Source: an uncultured Methanomethylovorans sp.
GTDB lineage: Archaea > Halobacteriota > Methanosarcinia > Methanosarcinales > Methanosarcinaceae
Length of the DNA: 64,000 nucleotides
Assembly: GCF_963678545.1 (NCBI RefSeq)
Contig: NZ_OY782870.1
Coordinates: forward strand, 1,860,001 to 1,924,000
Reading direction: 5' to 3'
In this document: positions 24,319 to 33,800 of the stretch, piece after piece
Position numbering within the stretch: the stretch's first letter is position 1
How the letters are laid out: each line of letters opens with the position of its first letter
Notes under the pieces: generated by a model
The model's database searches: none
Told to the model about the DNA's origin: nothing
The model's input: the letters and a program-made list of their open reading frames with translations, nothing else
Program-made: the position numbers and the translations under genes

Positions 24319-26712
24319 ATGTATTCACAACAAACCCATGATAACAAAGAGAGTATGGTAATACCACTCTTTGATATAGTGGTCTATCCACACAGCCGGA
24401 CAAAGTTCCTGGTCGATAAAACCACTGGGGAAATGCTTTCAAGTGAAATTAATAATGGTGGAACTGTACATGCGATAGGGCTGACAGTGAAAAACAATAA
24501 GCAATCCTCTGATGATATATCCGAGGATGATTTGTTTAGGACAGGAAACCTATTCCATGTCACATCTATAGAGCCTGCAGATGATGAATACCTAATCTCT
24601 GTGAAGTCTCTACAAAGAATAGCTGCTTCTTCTCTGTACCTCAAGGAGAATGGATTGTTCTATGCCACATTCGAGCCTGTGCCAGATGTAGAAGATCTTG
24701 ACGAGAATTTAAGAGAAACGATACTGGCAGATGTGAAAAAGACTATCCATGACATAAGTAGCCGTTTTCAGAGTTCAGGGGAGTTCACAGGTCCGATAAA
24801 CGAGATGGATTCCATCGACCAGATAATGGGCTATGTTATGCCATTTATGCCCATAAAAATGTCAGAGAAGCAGAATCTCCTGGAGACTGTTTCTATGCGC
24901 GAAAGGTATCTCACATTCCTTTATGTGCTAACCAAGCAGAAAGAGAATATAAACCTCCAGGTGGAAGTGGCAAAGAAGGTTGCAGAGAAGGTTAATAAGT
25001 CTCATCGTGAAGCGATGCTGCGGGAGCAGCTTAAGGTAATTCAGGAAGAGCTCAATGAAAACGAGGATTCAGTCTCTGGTGAAGGGGGATACAGGGAGAG
25101 AATAGAGGCTTCAAAGATGCCCGATGAGGTGAAGAAGAAAGCCTTTTCGGAGCTAAAGAAACTTGAGAACGGGGGAAGTCATAACCCCGAAACCCCAGTG
25201 ATCAAGAATTACCTTGACCTCTTGCTTGACCTCCCATGGGCGATAGAGGAGAAAAAGATCATTGATATCGCTGAGGCCCGTAATGTGCTTGAGAGCAATC
25301 ACAATGGTCTTGAGAAGGTAAAAGAGAGAATAATTCAGCATCTGGCGGTAATGAAATTGAAGCATGAGAAACAGGGTTCAATCCTGCTCTTCACAGGACC
25401 GCCAGGAACCGGAAAAACGAGTCTTGGAAAGAGCATTGCAGATGCTTTGGGCAGGAAATATATCCGCGTGAGCCTTGGCGGTATCAAGGATGAAGCTGAG
25501 ATCAGGGGACATCGAAGAACATATGTAGGAGCTCTACCCGGAAGAATCATCCAGGGTATAAGGAAAGCGGGCACGAAGAATCCCGTGTTCGTACTTGATG
25601 AGATAGACAAGCTATCGTCTTCCTATTCAGGAGATCCGGCAAGTGCTCTTCTGGAAGTTCTTGACCCTGAGCAGAATGGTTCGTTCTCTGACCATTATCT
25701 TGAAGTGCCGTATGATCTGTCTGAGGTATTGTTCATAGCTACTGCTAACTCCCTTGCAACTATCCCATGGCCTCTGCTTGACAGGATGGAAATCATCGAG
25801 ATTTCAGGATACACAAAGAATGAAAAGCTTGCAATTGCCATAGATCATTTGATACCTGTTATACTGGAAGATCACGGTCTTGATACGGATAAACTCAGAA
25901 TCGAAGATGATGCTTTAAAGCTTATTATCGATAAGTACACCCGTGAAGCAGGGGTGAGGGGGCTTAAAAAGCAGCTTGCAAAGACTGCAAGGTTTGTATC
26001 TGAAAGAATAGTTTCCGGAAAGGCCGAGCTTCCTTTTGTAGTGAAGGTGGATATGCTTGCGGAAATCCTTGGAAAAGAGTTGATTCGGCAGGAAGAGGCC
26101 AGAAAAGAGAATGTGTCCGGCGTGGTCACTGGACTTGCCTGGACTCCTGTGGGCGGAGATATCCTTTTCATAGAAGGCACATTCATGCCCGGTAAAGGAA
26201 AGCTTACGCTGACAGGTCAGCTTGGGGATGTGATGAAAGAATCAGCTCAGATCTCTCTGAGCCTGGTGAGGTCACGACTTGCCAGCACTGTGAACAGCTT
26301 TGACTTCATCACAAGTGATATTCACATCCATGTACCATCAGGGGCAACCCCAAAGGACGGGCCTTCGGCAGGTGTTACTCTGTTCACCGCTCTTACATCC
26401 CTGATCACTGGCAAAGCGGTTGACCCTAAACTTGCCATGACCGGTGAGATCACGTTAAGCGGTGCAGTGCTACCTGTGGGTGGCATCAAGGAGAAAGTGC
26501 TGGCTGCACATAGGGCTGGTATAAAGAAGGTGATGTTACCAAAAGAGAACGAAAGGGATCTTGAGGATGTACCAGAAGATGCCAGGAATGAACTGACGTT
26601 CATAACCGTAGAAACCATTGAGGATGTTCTGAAAGAGGCTTTGGGTATTGACCTGCCCAGGCCGATGGTATCACATAATGGCAGCAGTTTAGCACCTATG
26701 CAGAATACTTAA
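24319..26712 (+). CDS. lon: Bacterial-type ATP-dependent protease LonA
   Basis: About 797 residues in the LonA order. An N-terminal substrate domain (about 10-200) starts MVIPLFDIVVYPHSRTKFLV, then a coiled coil, then the AAA+ module with Walker A GPPGTGKTS and Walker B VFVLDEIDKL. The C-terminal protease has the catalytic Ser in DGPSAGVTLF and Lys in GGIKEKVLAAHRAG. No membrane helix is inserted in the AAA+ module. Archaea usually carry membrane-bound LonB, so this soluble bacterial form suggests acquisition by transfer. It likely degrades damaged cytosolic proteins. Confidence 0.94.
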   Translation: MYSQQTHDNKESMVIPLFDIVVYPHSRTKFLVDKTTGEMLSSEINNGGTVHAIGLTVKNNKQSSDDISEDDLFRTGNLFHVTSIEPADDEYLISVKSLQRIAASSLYLKENGLFYATFEPVPDVEDLDENLRETILADVKKTIHDISSRFQSSGEFTGPINEMDSIDQIMGYVMPFMPIKMSEKQNLLETVSMRERYLTFLYVLTKQKENINLQVEVAKKVAEKVNKSHREAMLREQLKVIQEELNENEDSVSGEGGYRERIEASKMPDEVKKKAFSELKKLENGGSHNPETPVIKNYLDLLLDLPWAIEEKKIIDIAEARNVLESNHNGLEKVKERIIQHLAVMKLKHEKQGSILLFTGPPGTGKTSLGKSIADALGRKYIRVSLGGIKDEAEIRGHRRTYVGALPGRIIQGIRKAGTKNPVFVLDEIDKLSSSYSGDPASALLEVLDPEQNGSFSDHYLEVPYDLSEVLFIATANSLATIPWPLLDRMEIIEISGYTKNEKLAIAIDHLIPVILEDHGLDTDKLRIEDDALKLIIDKYTREAGVRGLKKQLAKTARFVSERIVSGKAELPFVVKVDMLAEILGKELIRQEEARKENVSGVVTGLAWTPVGGDILFIEGTFMPGKGKLTLTGQLGDVMKESAQISLSLVRSRLASTVNSFDFITSDIHIHVPSGATPKDGPSAGVTLFTALTSLITGKAVDPKLAMTGEITLSGAVLPVGGIKEKVLAAHRAGIKKVMLPKENERDLEDVPEDARNELTFITVETIEDVLKEALGIDLPRPMVSHNGSSLAPMQNT

Positions 26713-26782
26713 ATGAAGTGAGATTACGGTCCAATAAGGGCCCTGAAATCTTTTTTAAGAATCTCTTTGATCTAGATATAGA

Positions 26783-26840
26783 GTGCTCTATGTAAAAATC
26801 AATTTAATATTATCTACTCTTTTGCTATCTACAGAGCCAC
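26783..26840. repeat. Short inverted repeat resembling ISL3/MITE ends
   Basis: GTGCTCTATGTAAAAA at the left and TCTACAGAGCCAC at the right resemble the GGCTCTGTAGAAA ends of the MITE-like copies, only 58 bp apart. It may be a shrunken element. Lying between convergent lon and the cysteine hydrolase, it may also serve as a terminator. Confidence 0.35.
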
Positions 26841-26853
26841 TTTCAGATAGCTT

Positions 26854-27420
26854 TCATATAATAATTCCTGCTTGTGTTGCGACTATTTCTGCTCCCAAGA
26901 TGTCAGCCATATGCTTTAAGATGGCATTGTTTACATCTTCTGCATTGTGATCTGGAGCATCAAATGTTTCCACACAATCTGTAGGCACAATGACCTCATA
27001 TCCTAGTTCCCTTAGGGCGGCAACCGTATAGAGTATGCAAATATCTGTACATACTCCGACTATTATAATTCTTTCAAGTTTTATTTTTGCAAGAGATTCT
27101 TTTAAGTGATTGCCTGAAAGAGCATTAAACTTGGTTTTTGGAACATAGTTTTTTTTATCTACCATCAGAAAGCGCTTTAGTTGCGGAACAACTTCCACTT
27201 CTTCGGTATCTACTATGCAGTGTTTAGGAAATCCCTTGAATTCTGGATCATTTTCCTGGTGATTATCACACACAAAAATGATATTTCCATCTCGGTTTTT
27301 CTGAGTCCTTTCCATCAGATCTTCAATATTTGGTATGATTTTTTTCATTCGAGGATTCTGCATATTTCCTATATCACAGAATCCTTTTACGGCATCTATA
27401 GCTAAGACAAGGGTTGCCAT
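26854..27420 (-). CDS. Cysteine hydrolase (isochorismatase/nicotinamidase family)
   Basis: A 188-residue alpha/beta hydrolase. The catalytic Asp is in LVLAIDAVKGF (Asp9), the Lys in the YVPKTKFNALSG region, and the Cys in IIVGVCTDICILYTVAALRE. This triad is typical of amidases such as nicotinamidase. Candidate metal-binding residues occur in CDNHQENDPEF. Nicotinamide salvage is the likeliest role, but related amidases share the motif. AGGAGG (27433-27428) is a very good ribosome binding site. It is convergent with lon and transcribed alone. Confidence 0.88.
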   Translation of the reverse strand: MATLVLAIDAVKGFCDIGNMQNPRMKKIIPNIEDLMERTQKNRDGNIIFVCDNHQENDPEFKGFPKHCIVDTEEVEVVPQLKRFLMVDKKNYVPKTKFNALSGNHLKESLAKIKLERIIIVGVCTDICILYTVAALRELGYEVIVPTDCVETFDAPDHNAEDVNNAILKHMADILGAEIVATQAGIII

Positions 27421-27954
27421 AATATTTCCTCCTTACTGTAATCGCTATATCGTGGTATTTCTACGACTTCCATAAACAAGGTGTTTCGGTAATTTTTTAC
27501 CGATATTTGGGGGCTGTTCTGAATTGGTCCAAGATTTTTGCCATCTGCCGCCAGCCTTGCTTTCTCTTCACTTTCTCTTCAGTAACACATGTTTTGAATT
27601 TGTAACTTTTGGATCTGTAAAAAACGATTGAAATCAAGGTCTACAGTCAGAAATAGCTATTTCTAACGATACCTAGAGTAAATTCTAGGAAAATCGCAAT
27701 TTCATTTGTTTCTTGAAACTGGGGTTTCTACAGAGGCCATTTTCTGTTGACTAAATATACTATAGAGATTCCAGATTGTTCTGCTAGGGTTGTGTTCAGT
27801 TCAAATGATTTCCATTTTTAAATAACTACTAAATTTGATATAGTATCCACAGTTAGCATTAATTTACGTTCTTTTGAAGTCTGTAGTTTATGTCGGACGA
27901 TAGGGAACATCCTTTTAATGCCCTAAGTTCATGGCATTTTTGAGGTGTTAAAAG
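27421..27954. other. Intergenic stretch with MITE-like copy
   Basis: No gene is seen. It holds the promoter of the minus-strand hydrolase, the MITE-like repeat at 27611-27738 and the leader of the Cache-cupin lipoprotein, with GAGGTG (27940-27945) as its ribosome binding site. Confidence 0.6.
27611..27738. repeat. MITE-like element, copy B
   Basis: About 128 bp bounded by GGATCTGTAAAAA and TTTCTACAGAGGCC. The interior shares GATACCTAGAG and TTTCTTG with copy A (18805-18936). Inside are a perfect palindrome AGAAATAGCTATTTCT and a hairpin CCTAGA-N6-TCTAGG. No reading frame is present. Confidence 0.6.
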
Positions 27955-28887
27955 ATGAATGGTTTAAAAAGAATAGTATACGTGTTTTTTGTCACATTCT
28001 TATTATTGAATGTTGCAGGTTGTATCCAGTCTAAAGGTACAGTCATGAATGAAGATGACGCGATTGATCAAGTTTCTGAGCAGGATCTCCAAACATCAGA
28101 GGGGCGGTCAGACATGGCTATTCAGAAAGAGATGACAGTTACCCTTGTGAGTGAAGCTGTAGAACTAATGGGTGAGGAAGGGGAACTTGCATTTGACAGG
28201 TTTAGGGAGAATGGAAGCAAGTGGTTCCATAATGATACTTATCTAAGTATTTGGACTATTGAAGGTAAACGTGTTGTTTATGCTCCGAATACAAGTATTG
28301 AGGGTATGGACGCTTCCAACCTCAAAGACTATGATGGTAATCCTATTGGGGAATATTTCATTAATACTGCCATGAGTGAAGAGGGCGAAGGCTGGGTCAG
28401 CTATCAATGGCCAAAACCAGGCGAATCTGTCCCTACAATGAAGTACACATTCGTTAAGAAGGCCTCAATAGGAGATCAGACATACCTTGTAACTTCCGGT
28501 TTCTATGTTGATGACTATGTTTATACCAAGGATCTTAAGAAAATTGAACATTTCACTCGTTTTAACTCAGTATCACTTGGGAATGTCCTTCACCCTGCAA
28601 TAGTCGAAAGAGACTTGGGTGTAAATTACAGTATTGCCCATGTGATTATCATACCCGGTGCTTCTATCGGAGACCATCTGATGAAGAATCCTGAAGTCCA
28701 TTTTGTCCTTACAGGTAAAGGTATTTTCTACATCGAAGATGTACCATTTGAACTGAGTGAAGGCCAAATGGTTCTTGTACCTGCAAATGCTAAGCAGCAA
28801 ATTGTTAATAACGGGGATATAGCCCTTGAGTTCCTTTCTATTGATCAGCCTGCATGGGCACAGGACAATGAAGTAAGTCTGGAATAA
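27955..28887 (+). CDS. Lipoprotein with Cache-like and cupin domains
   Basis: A 310-residue protein. The signal peptide ends in a lipobox (LNVAGC, Cys23). Residues about 60-205 form a single Cache-type sensor domain: DTYLSIWTIEGKRVVYAPNT, KDYDGNPIGEYFIN and GEGWVSYQWPKP, then YTFVKKASIGDQTYLVTSGF. Residues about 230-305 form a cupin barrel: HVIIIPGASIGDHLM, VHFVLTGKGIFYIEDVPFEL and GQMVLVPANAKQQIVNNGD. Cache domains bind small ligands outside the cell, and cupins bind metals or sugars. The fusion, tethered by lipid, suggests an extracellular ligand-capturing or sensing protein. No kinase or transporter is adjacent. Confidence 0.82.
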   Translation: MNGLKRIVYVFFVTFLLLNVAGCIQSKGTVMNEDDAIDQVSEQDLQTSEGRSDMAIQKEMTVTLVSEAVELMGEEGELAFDRFRENGSKWFHNDTYLSIWTIEGKRVVYAPNTSIEGMDASNLKDYDGNPIGEYFINTAMSEEGEGWVSYQWPKPGESVPTMKYTFVKKASIGDQTYLVTSGFYVDDYVYTKDLKKIEHFTRFNSVSLGNVLHPAIVERDLGVNYSIAHVIIIPGASIGDHLMKNPEVHFVLTGKGIFYIEDVPFELSEGQMVLVPANAKQQIVNNGDIALEFLSIDQPAWAQDNEVSLE

Positions 28888-29202
28888 GCTGCATATCCAT
28901 ATTTTGTACATGCATAATGCATGTACCCATTTTATTTGCTTTGTAATATGATACTTCATAACTCCCTCTATAAAACCAAAAAATCAATTTTAGCATAATT
29001 ATTTACAAATTGTATGTTCAAAATCCATGAAATAAATGGAATGCCTAAATTTAATAATCCTGTTCTCCTACCAGATTATTTTGGACAGAATCTCTAACCA
29101 ATTTTATTGACTTCCTCATATATTATTATGAATATTTTTATATAGTATCACTCTCATAATAAGCAGTAACCGAAATTTAGTAGGTGAAAAACGGTGGGCT
29201 TA
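28888..29202. other. AT-rich intergenic region with promoter of small ORF
   Basis: No long gene. ATGCATAATGCAT-type self-complementary sequence (about 28910-28922) follows the lipoprotein stop and may aid termination. TTTTTATATAG (about 29133-29143) is a TATA-like element for the 39-codon ORF at 29203. Confidence 0.4.
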
Positions 29203-29322
29203 ATGGACAGAGACTCATATATAAAAGAACAGAAAAGCAGCAATTCAAAAAGCATTTCAGTGGATGAGTTTATACAGCATCACTACAGTGAAGCTGTCAA
29301 GAAAAACGGTAATCATATATAA
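29203..29322 (+). CDS. Possible small protein, 39 aa
   Basis: ATG 29203 to TAA 29320-29322 encodes a polar peptide beginning MDRDSYIKEQKSSNSKSISV and continuing DEFIQHHYSEAVKKNG. GGTGGGC lies just upstream and a TATA-like element about 60 bp before the ATG. There is no signal peptide or membrane segment and no family is recognised. Small proteins of this size are documented in Methanosarcina, but this one has only sequence support. Confidence 0.4.
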   Translation: MDRDSYIKEQKSSNSKSISVDEFIQHHYSEAVKKNGNHI

Positions 29323-29641
29323 ACCTCTACTTGGTGTTTTTAGATATGATTGTCCTTTATATATGAAGTCCCTTGTCTATGCCTATAAATATTTTCAGAT
29401 TCAGCAGAAGTACAATTTGAATCAATCTCAAATGTCCTGAATTAATGAATCACTTTATTGATGAATAATATCAAATTGTCCTCTTTTGAGCATATAAATG
29501 CTTTAATAAGATTCGAATTCATAGAATAATACTATTTAAAGAATATTATGGCTTAAAAAAGTCAATTAAAGCTTTTTATCTACTTCTAACCTCCATTTTT
29601 CTCTTTAAGCTTTAAGTATGTTTTTATTATAAGATGCCAAA
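29323..29641. other. AT-rich non-coding stretch
   Basis: No reading frame of note and no clear repeat. It leads into the GC-richer hairpin region. Confidence 0.5.
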
Positions 29642-29767
29642 TTGGGTTTTGCTGCCAGGAACATGCTGGTAAGCGTACCACCCAACACAGCTATCCCTCC
29701 TCCGAAGTGTGATAAAACATACGTTGGAGGTAAAAAGGAGGCATCCCACTCCCCAGTGGATGCCTCC
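29642..29767 (+). ncRNA. Candidate structured RNA with three consecutive hairpins
   Basis: Within very AT-rich DNA this stretch is GC-richer and folds three times. Hairpin 1 pairs TTGGGT (29642-29647) with ACCCAA (29680-29685) and has inner CCAG/CTGG and GCT/AGC pairs. Hairpin 2 pairs CCTCC (29699-29703) with GGAGG (29726-29730), with an inner TGT/ACA stem. Hairpin 3 pairs GGAGGCATCC with GGATGCCTCC (29737-29767), with ACT/AGT extending it around a CCCC loop. It ends 47 bp before a 48-codon ORF with a good ribosome binding site. It could be that gene's leader or a free small RNA. The pairing scheme was read by eye. Confidence 0.45.
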
Positions 29768-29813
29768 CTAAAAGAGAAGCAAATTTAGTTATATCAGTTG
29801 CAGGAGAGATAAA

Positions 29814-29960
29814 ATGAATCAAAAATATGGTTTCAAAAAGCATAATACTCTAGATAAAAGACAGTTCAATCTGGTAATGTGGAATCTGGTAAAGCAAATG
29901 TCTAATAATGCACAACAAGATTTAACTGCATTATCTTCTTGTTGCAAAAAACCAAAATAA
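29814..29960 (+). CDS. Possible small protein, 48 aa, with C-terminal Cys pair
   Basis: ATG 29814 to TAA 29958-29960, with AGGAGAG (29802-29808) ideally spaced. The peptide starts MNQKYGFKKHNTLDKRQFNL and ends SSCCKKPK. It is basic at the start and has adjacent cysteines near the end. It follows the three-hairpin region by 47 bp, so that region may be its 5' leader. No family is recognised. Confidence 0.4.
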   Translation: MNQKYGFKKHNTLDKRQFNLVMWNLVKQMSNNAQQDLTALSSCCKKPK

Positions 29961-30816
29961 AGAGCTATCTTATGACTAATAATTTCAGTGAAATTAATGG
30001 TCAGGAAAAAACATTGTAAATTCATTTTGGATTATTTCTTAATGAACTTGTTTCAAAACTGCTGCTATTCTTTCTTTTGATTCTAACAGGTAAATAATGA
30101 AAATTCTATTGGCTATGATTTTATTCAACTGAACTTTGGTAAAATGATCGCAAAATGAGTTTTGAAACCACTTCAATAACTATTATACTGATTTCATTTC
30201 CAGATTATGTAATTACAAGAAAAGATATTCAGAGATTGCAAATACAATCTATTGTAATGATCTGCTTTTGAAAAAACTCAATTTGATTTCGGATACCTTT
30301 ACTGAATACAATTCACAAAATCACTTACTTAAGCAATAAGATTGTGATAAAGAAGTCTAGGAAATGAAAATTTATATCGAAACCAGAAAAGAAGAAGTTT
30401 GTTAATTTTTTCTATAATCTTTGATATTTCTGTTATATGCATGTTCATATGACTTATACAATGGTTAAGGCATAACATAAATTGTCTAAATGCTTTGTCT
30501 GCGCACTTTTAAGAAATTCCTCAATGCTCTCTAGTAGTCTTGCCTTTCATTATTTTAGCAATACAGTAAGTTATGATGATATTAATAGAGTGATGAACAT
30601 GTTTGGACATCAATTATAGTAAATCATAATCTCTCTTTAAAATCTATTGTAGTTTAGATACATTAGTGCAAAAACTGTTTCACTTAGTCTGCTATCTGTT
30701 TTTGTTTTTATTATTATGTGTCATTCCATATTGTATTTACTTTTTATCCGCATCTATAGCCTTATGTCCATAATTATTATATTAATGGCCAAATAGCTTG
30801 GAATATGGTGAAATCC
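29961..30816. other. Gene-free AT-rich region
   Basis: About 850 bp with no convincing gene on either strand. The sequence is extremely AT-rich. GGTGA (30808-30812) before the large surface-protein gene is the only clear signal. Confidence 0.5.
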
Positions 30817-33800
30817 ATGATCCTGAAAAACGTAATTAGCTTGTCTCTTATTTTGTTTTTTATAACAATTCCTCTTGCAGGATGTAGTACGGATAGCTCG
30901 ATTGTATACGTTGGTACTAGCAGTACAAGTGGAACTGTTAACTATAAATGCGATGGGACGAACGATCATATTGAAATAAACAAGGCATTAATATATATTG
31001 ACGGTCTTGGTGGAGGTACTGTATACCTGAGAGGTCCAAATACATATTGGATTGACAGTACTTTATACATAGGTGCAAATACAGTGCTCACAGGTGACTC
31101 TACAGCTGAGATCAAATTAGTTTCAAATGCTGATTGGTCTTCAGACGTACCTTTAATCGCAAATAGTGGAACTGATGATAATATCATAGTAACAGGTTTC
31201 ACAATAGATGGGAACAGTGCGAATCAGGGAGTAAGTCTAGGTGATGGATATTATAATTTGATGTATTTTGATTATGCCAATAACGTAGAAGTTTCAAATA
31301 TGCGCCTTGAATGGGGATGTGGTGACGGGCTGAAAATTACACATGGAAGTAATATAAAATTTCTCTATAATGATGTCTACAAATTAGGTCATGATGCTCT
31401 CTATGCTATCGGATGTAGTAATGTCGAGCACGCATACAACACCATTGTGACAAGAACAAATAGCGGATGCAGGTATTCAGATGGTTGCACAGATTCCTCA
31501 ATTCACGACAACCTTATTTACTCTTCAATTTCCAGTGACTCCACTGGTCCTGCAATTCAAATCGGCACTTCTTCAACTTCAAATTATATATTTGATGACA
31601 TTGAAATATATAACAATAAAATACATACCACTAATGGTGCAGGTATTTGGATATCTGCAAACTATCAGGATAATGTGATACATGCTAAAGACGTGTACAT
31701 ACACCATAATACTTTTACTAAAGTTGGTCAATATTCAACTAATACTGGTTTTAGTAACGCTGCTATCGTTTTAGGTGATTTCGATAATACCATTATCGAG
31801 AACAATGTTTTTGATGATGGTGGACATGCTGCCATAAAATATTACCTGAGATATGGAAGACGCCAGCAACAGACTGAGTTTACAACTTATGTTAGGAACA
31901 ACATTATCATGAACACTGATGGTGTTTCATCTGTCACAGGGTCAGGTGTGGGAATATGGAATACCAATCCAACCTATTCTAAGTTTGTAGTCCAGAACAA
32001 CGACATTTACAATAACAAAAATGGACAAACATATGGTAGTGGCTTTACAATGAGCAATAATCGGAATGTTGACCCGTTATGTGTTGATTCAACAACTTCA
32101 ACTATTAGTGCCCGTGATTACCATCTTCAGAGCACAGTTGGTCATTATTCTATTGGAAGCTGGGTGAAAGATTCAGTATCCAGTACATTGATAGATGCGG
32201 GATATTCTAGTTCATCCTACAGCAGTGAACCATCTCCAAATGGTGGAATGATCAATATCGGCAGATATGGTAACACTGCACAGGCATCTAAGAGCGGTTC
32301 ATCGGCTTCAGCAATTTCAGATCAATATGAAGATAATGTTACTGTTTATGATAACCGCCTCCGTGAGACAGCTCCAATCACTGTTTATTCCGATTCCACT
32401 TATCTTGATATTGGAAAAAGTACTAGCAGTTACAGGGATGTTATGTGGTTCGATCTGAGTGCTTACAACACAACGGATACAATCTCTGAGGCAACTCTTT
32501 CATTGTATTGGTATTATCCTTCAGCTACAACTCGCACTTCTGACACAGTAGTTGAAGTTTACAGACCAGTTGAATGGGATCCTGAATACGTAAGCTGGAA
32601 CTATCGTACTTCAGGTACTCTCTGGAATACAGCCGGAGGAGACTGGTATGATAAGAACGGCGTATCTCAGGGTAGTACACCTTATGCATCTCTTACATTC
32701 CCTGCCAGCATAGTACCTGGCAATAAGTACTATGATTTTGATGTCACTGATCTTGTACAGGAATATGTAAGTGGTACTTACAAGAACACTGGTTTCTTCC
32801 TCAAGGCAAAAAGTGAGAGCGGCAATTACATTGCATTCTACAGCTCAGAAGCCTCAAATGCTGCTATGAGGCCGAAATTAACTGCCACTGCAGTTTCTGT
32901 ATCATCTGATGAAGCCCCGGTTGCAGAAGCTGGTTCTGATAAGAATGCAACTACCGATTCAGTTGTCAGTTTTGATGGTAGTGCTTCTAATGATGATAAT
33001 GGCATACTTTCGTACTCATGGGACTTTGATGCTTCAAATGGCATAACATCTGAAGTAACTGGTGTAACAGCTACTAAGACATATACAACTGCAGGTAATT
33101 ACACAGTCACTTTGACTGTAACTGACACTAACGGTCAGACAGCCACAGATACAGTAAAAGTGGTTGTAAGTAGTCCAGTAAATTCTGTCTCAGATCAGAC
33201 TATTTACGATAACCGCCTACGTGAGACCGCTCCAAGCACTGTTTATTCAGATTCCACTTATCTTGATATTGGAAAGAGTAGTAGCAGTTCCAGAGATGTT
33301 ATGTGGTTCGATCTGAGTGCTTACAAAACAACGGACACAATAACTGAGTCAACTCTTTCATTGTATTGGTATTACCCAGCAAGTGCAACACGCACTTCTG
33401 ATACTGTAGTTGAGATCTACCGGCCAGTTGAATGGGATCCTGAATACGTAAGCTGGAACTATCGCGCTTCTGGCACTCTCTGGAGCACAGCCGGAGGGAA
33501 CTGGTATGATAAGAGTGGAGTATCTCAAGGCAGCAATCCATATGCAACTCTTACGTTCCCTGCCAGTACAGTGCCTGGCAACAAATACTATGACTTTGAT
33601 GTCACACAGCTTGTAAAGGAATATGTAAATGGTACTTACAAAAACACTGGTTTCTTCCTCAAGGCAAAAAGTGAGAGTGGCAATTATATTGCTTTCTACA
33701 GCTCAGAGTCTTCAAACGCTGCAATGAGGCCTAAATTAACTGTCACTGCAACCCCTGTATCATCGGATGAAGCTCCGGTTGCAGAAGCTGGTTCTGATAA

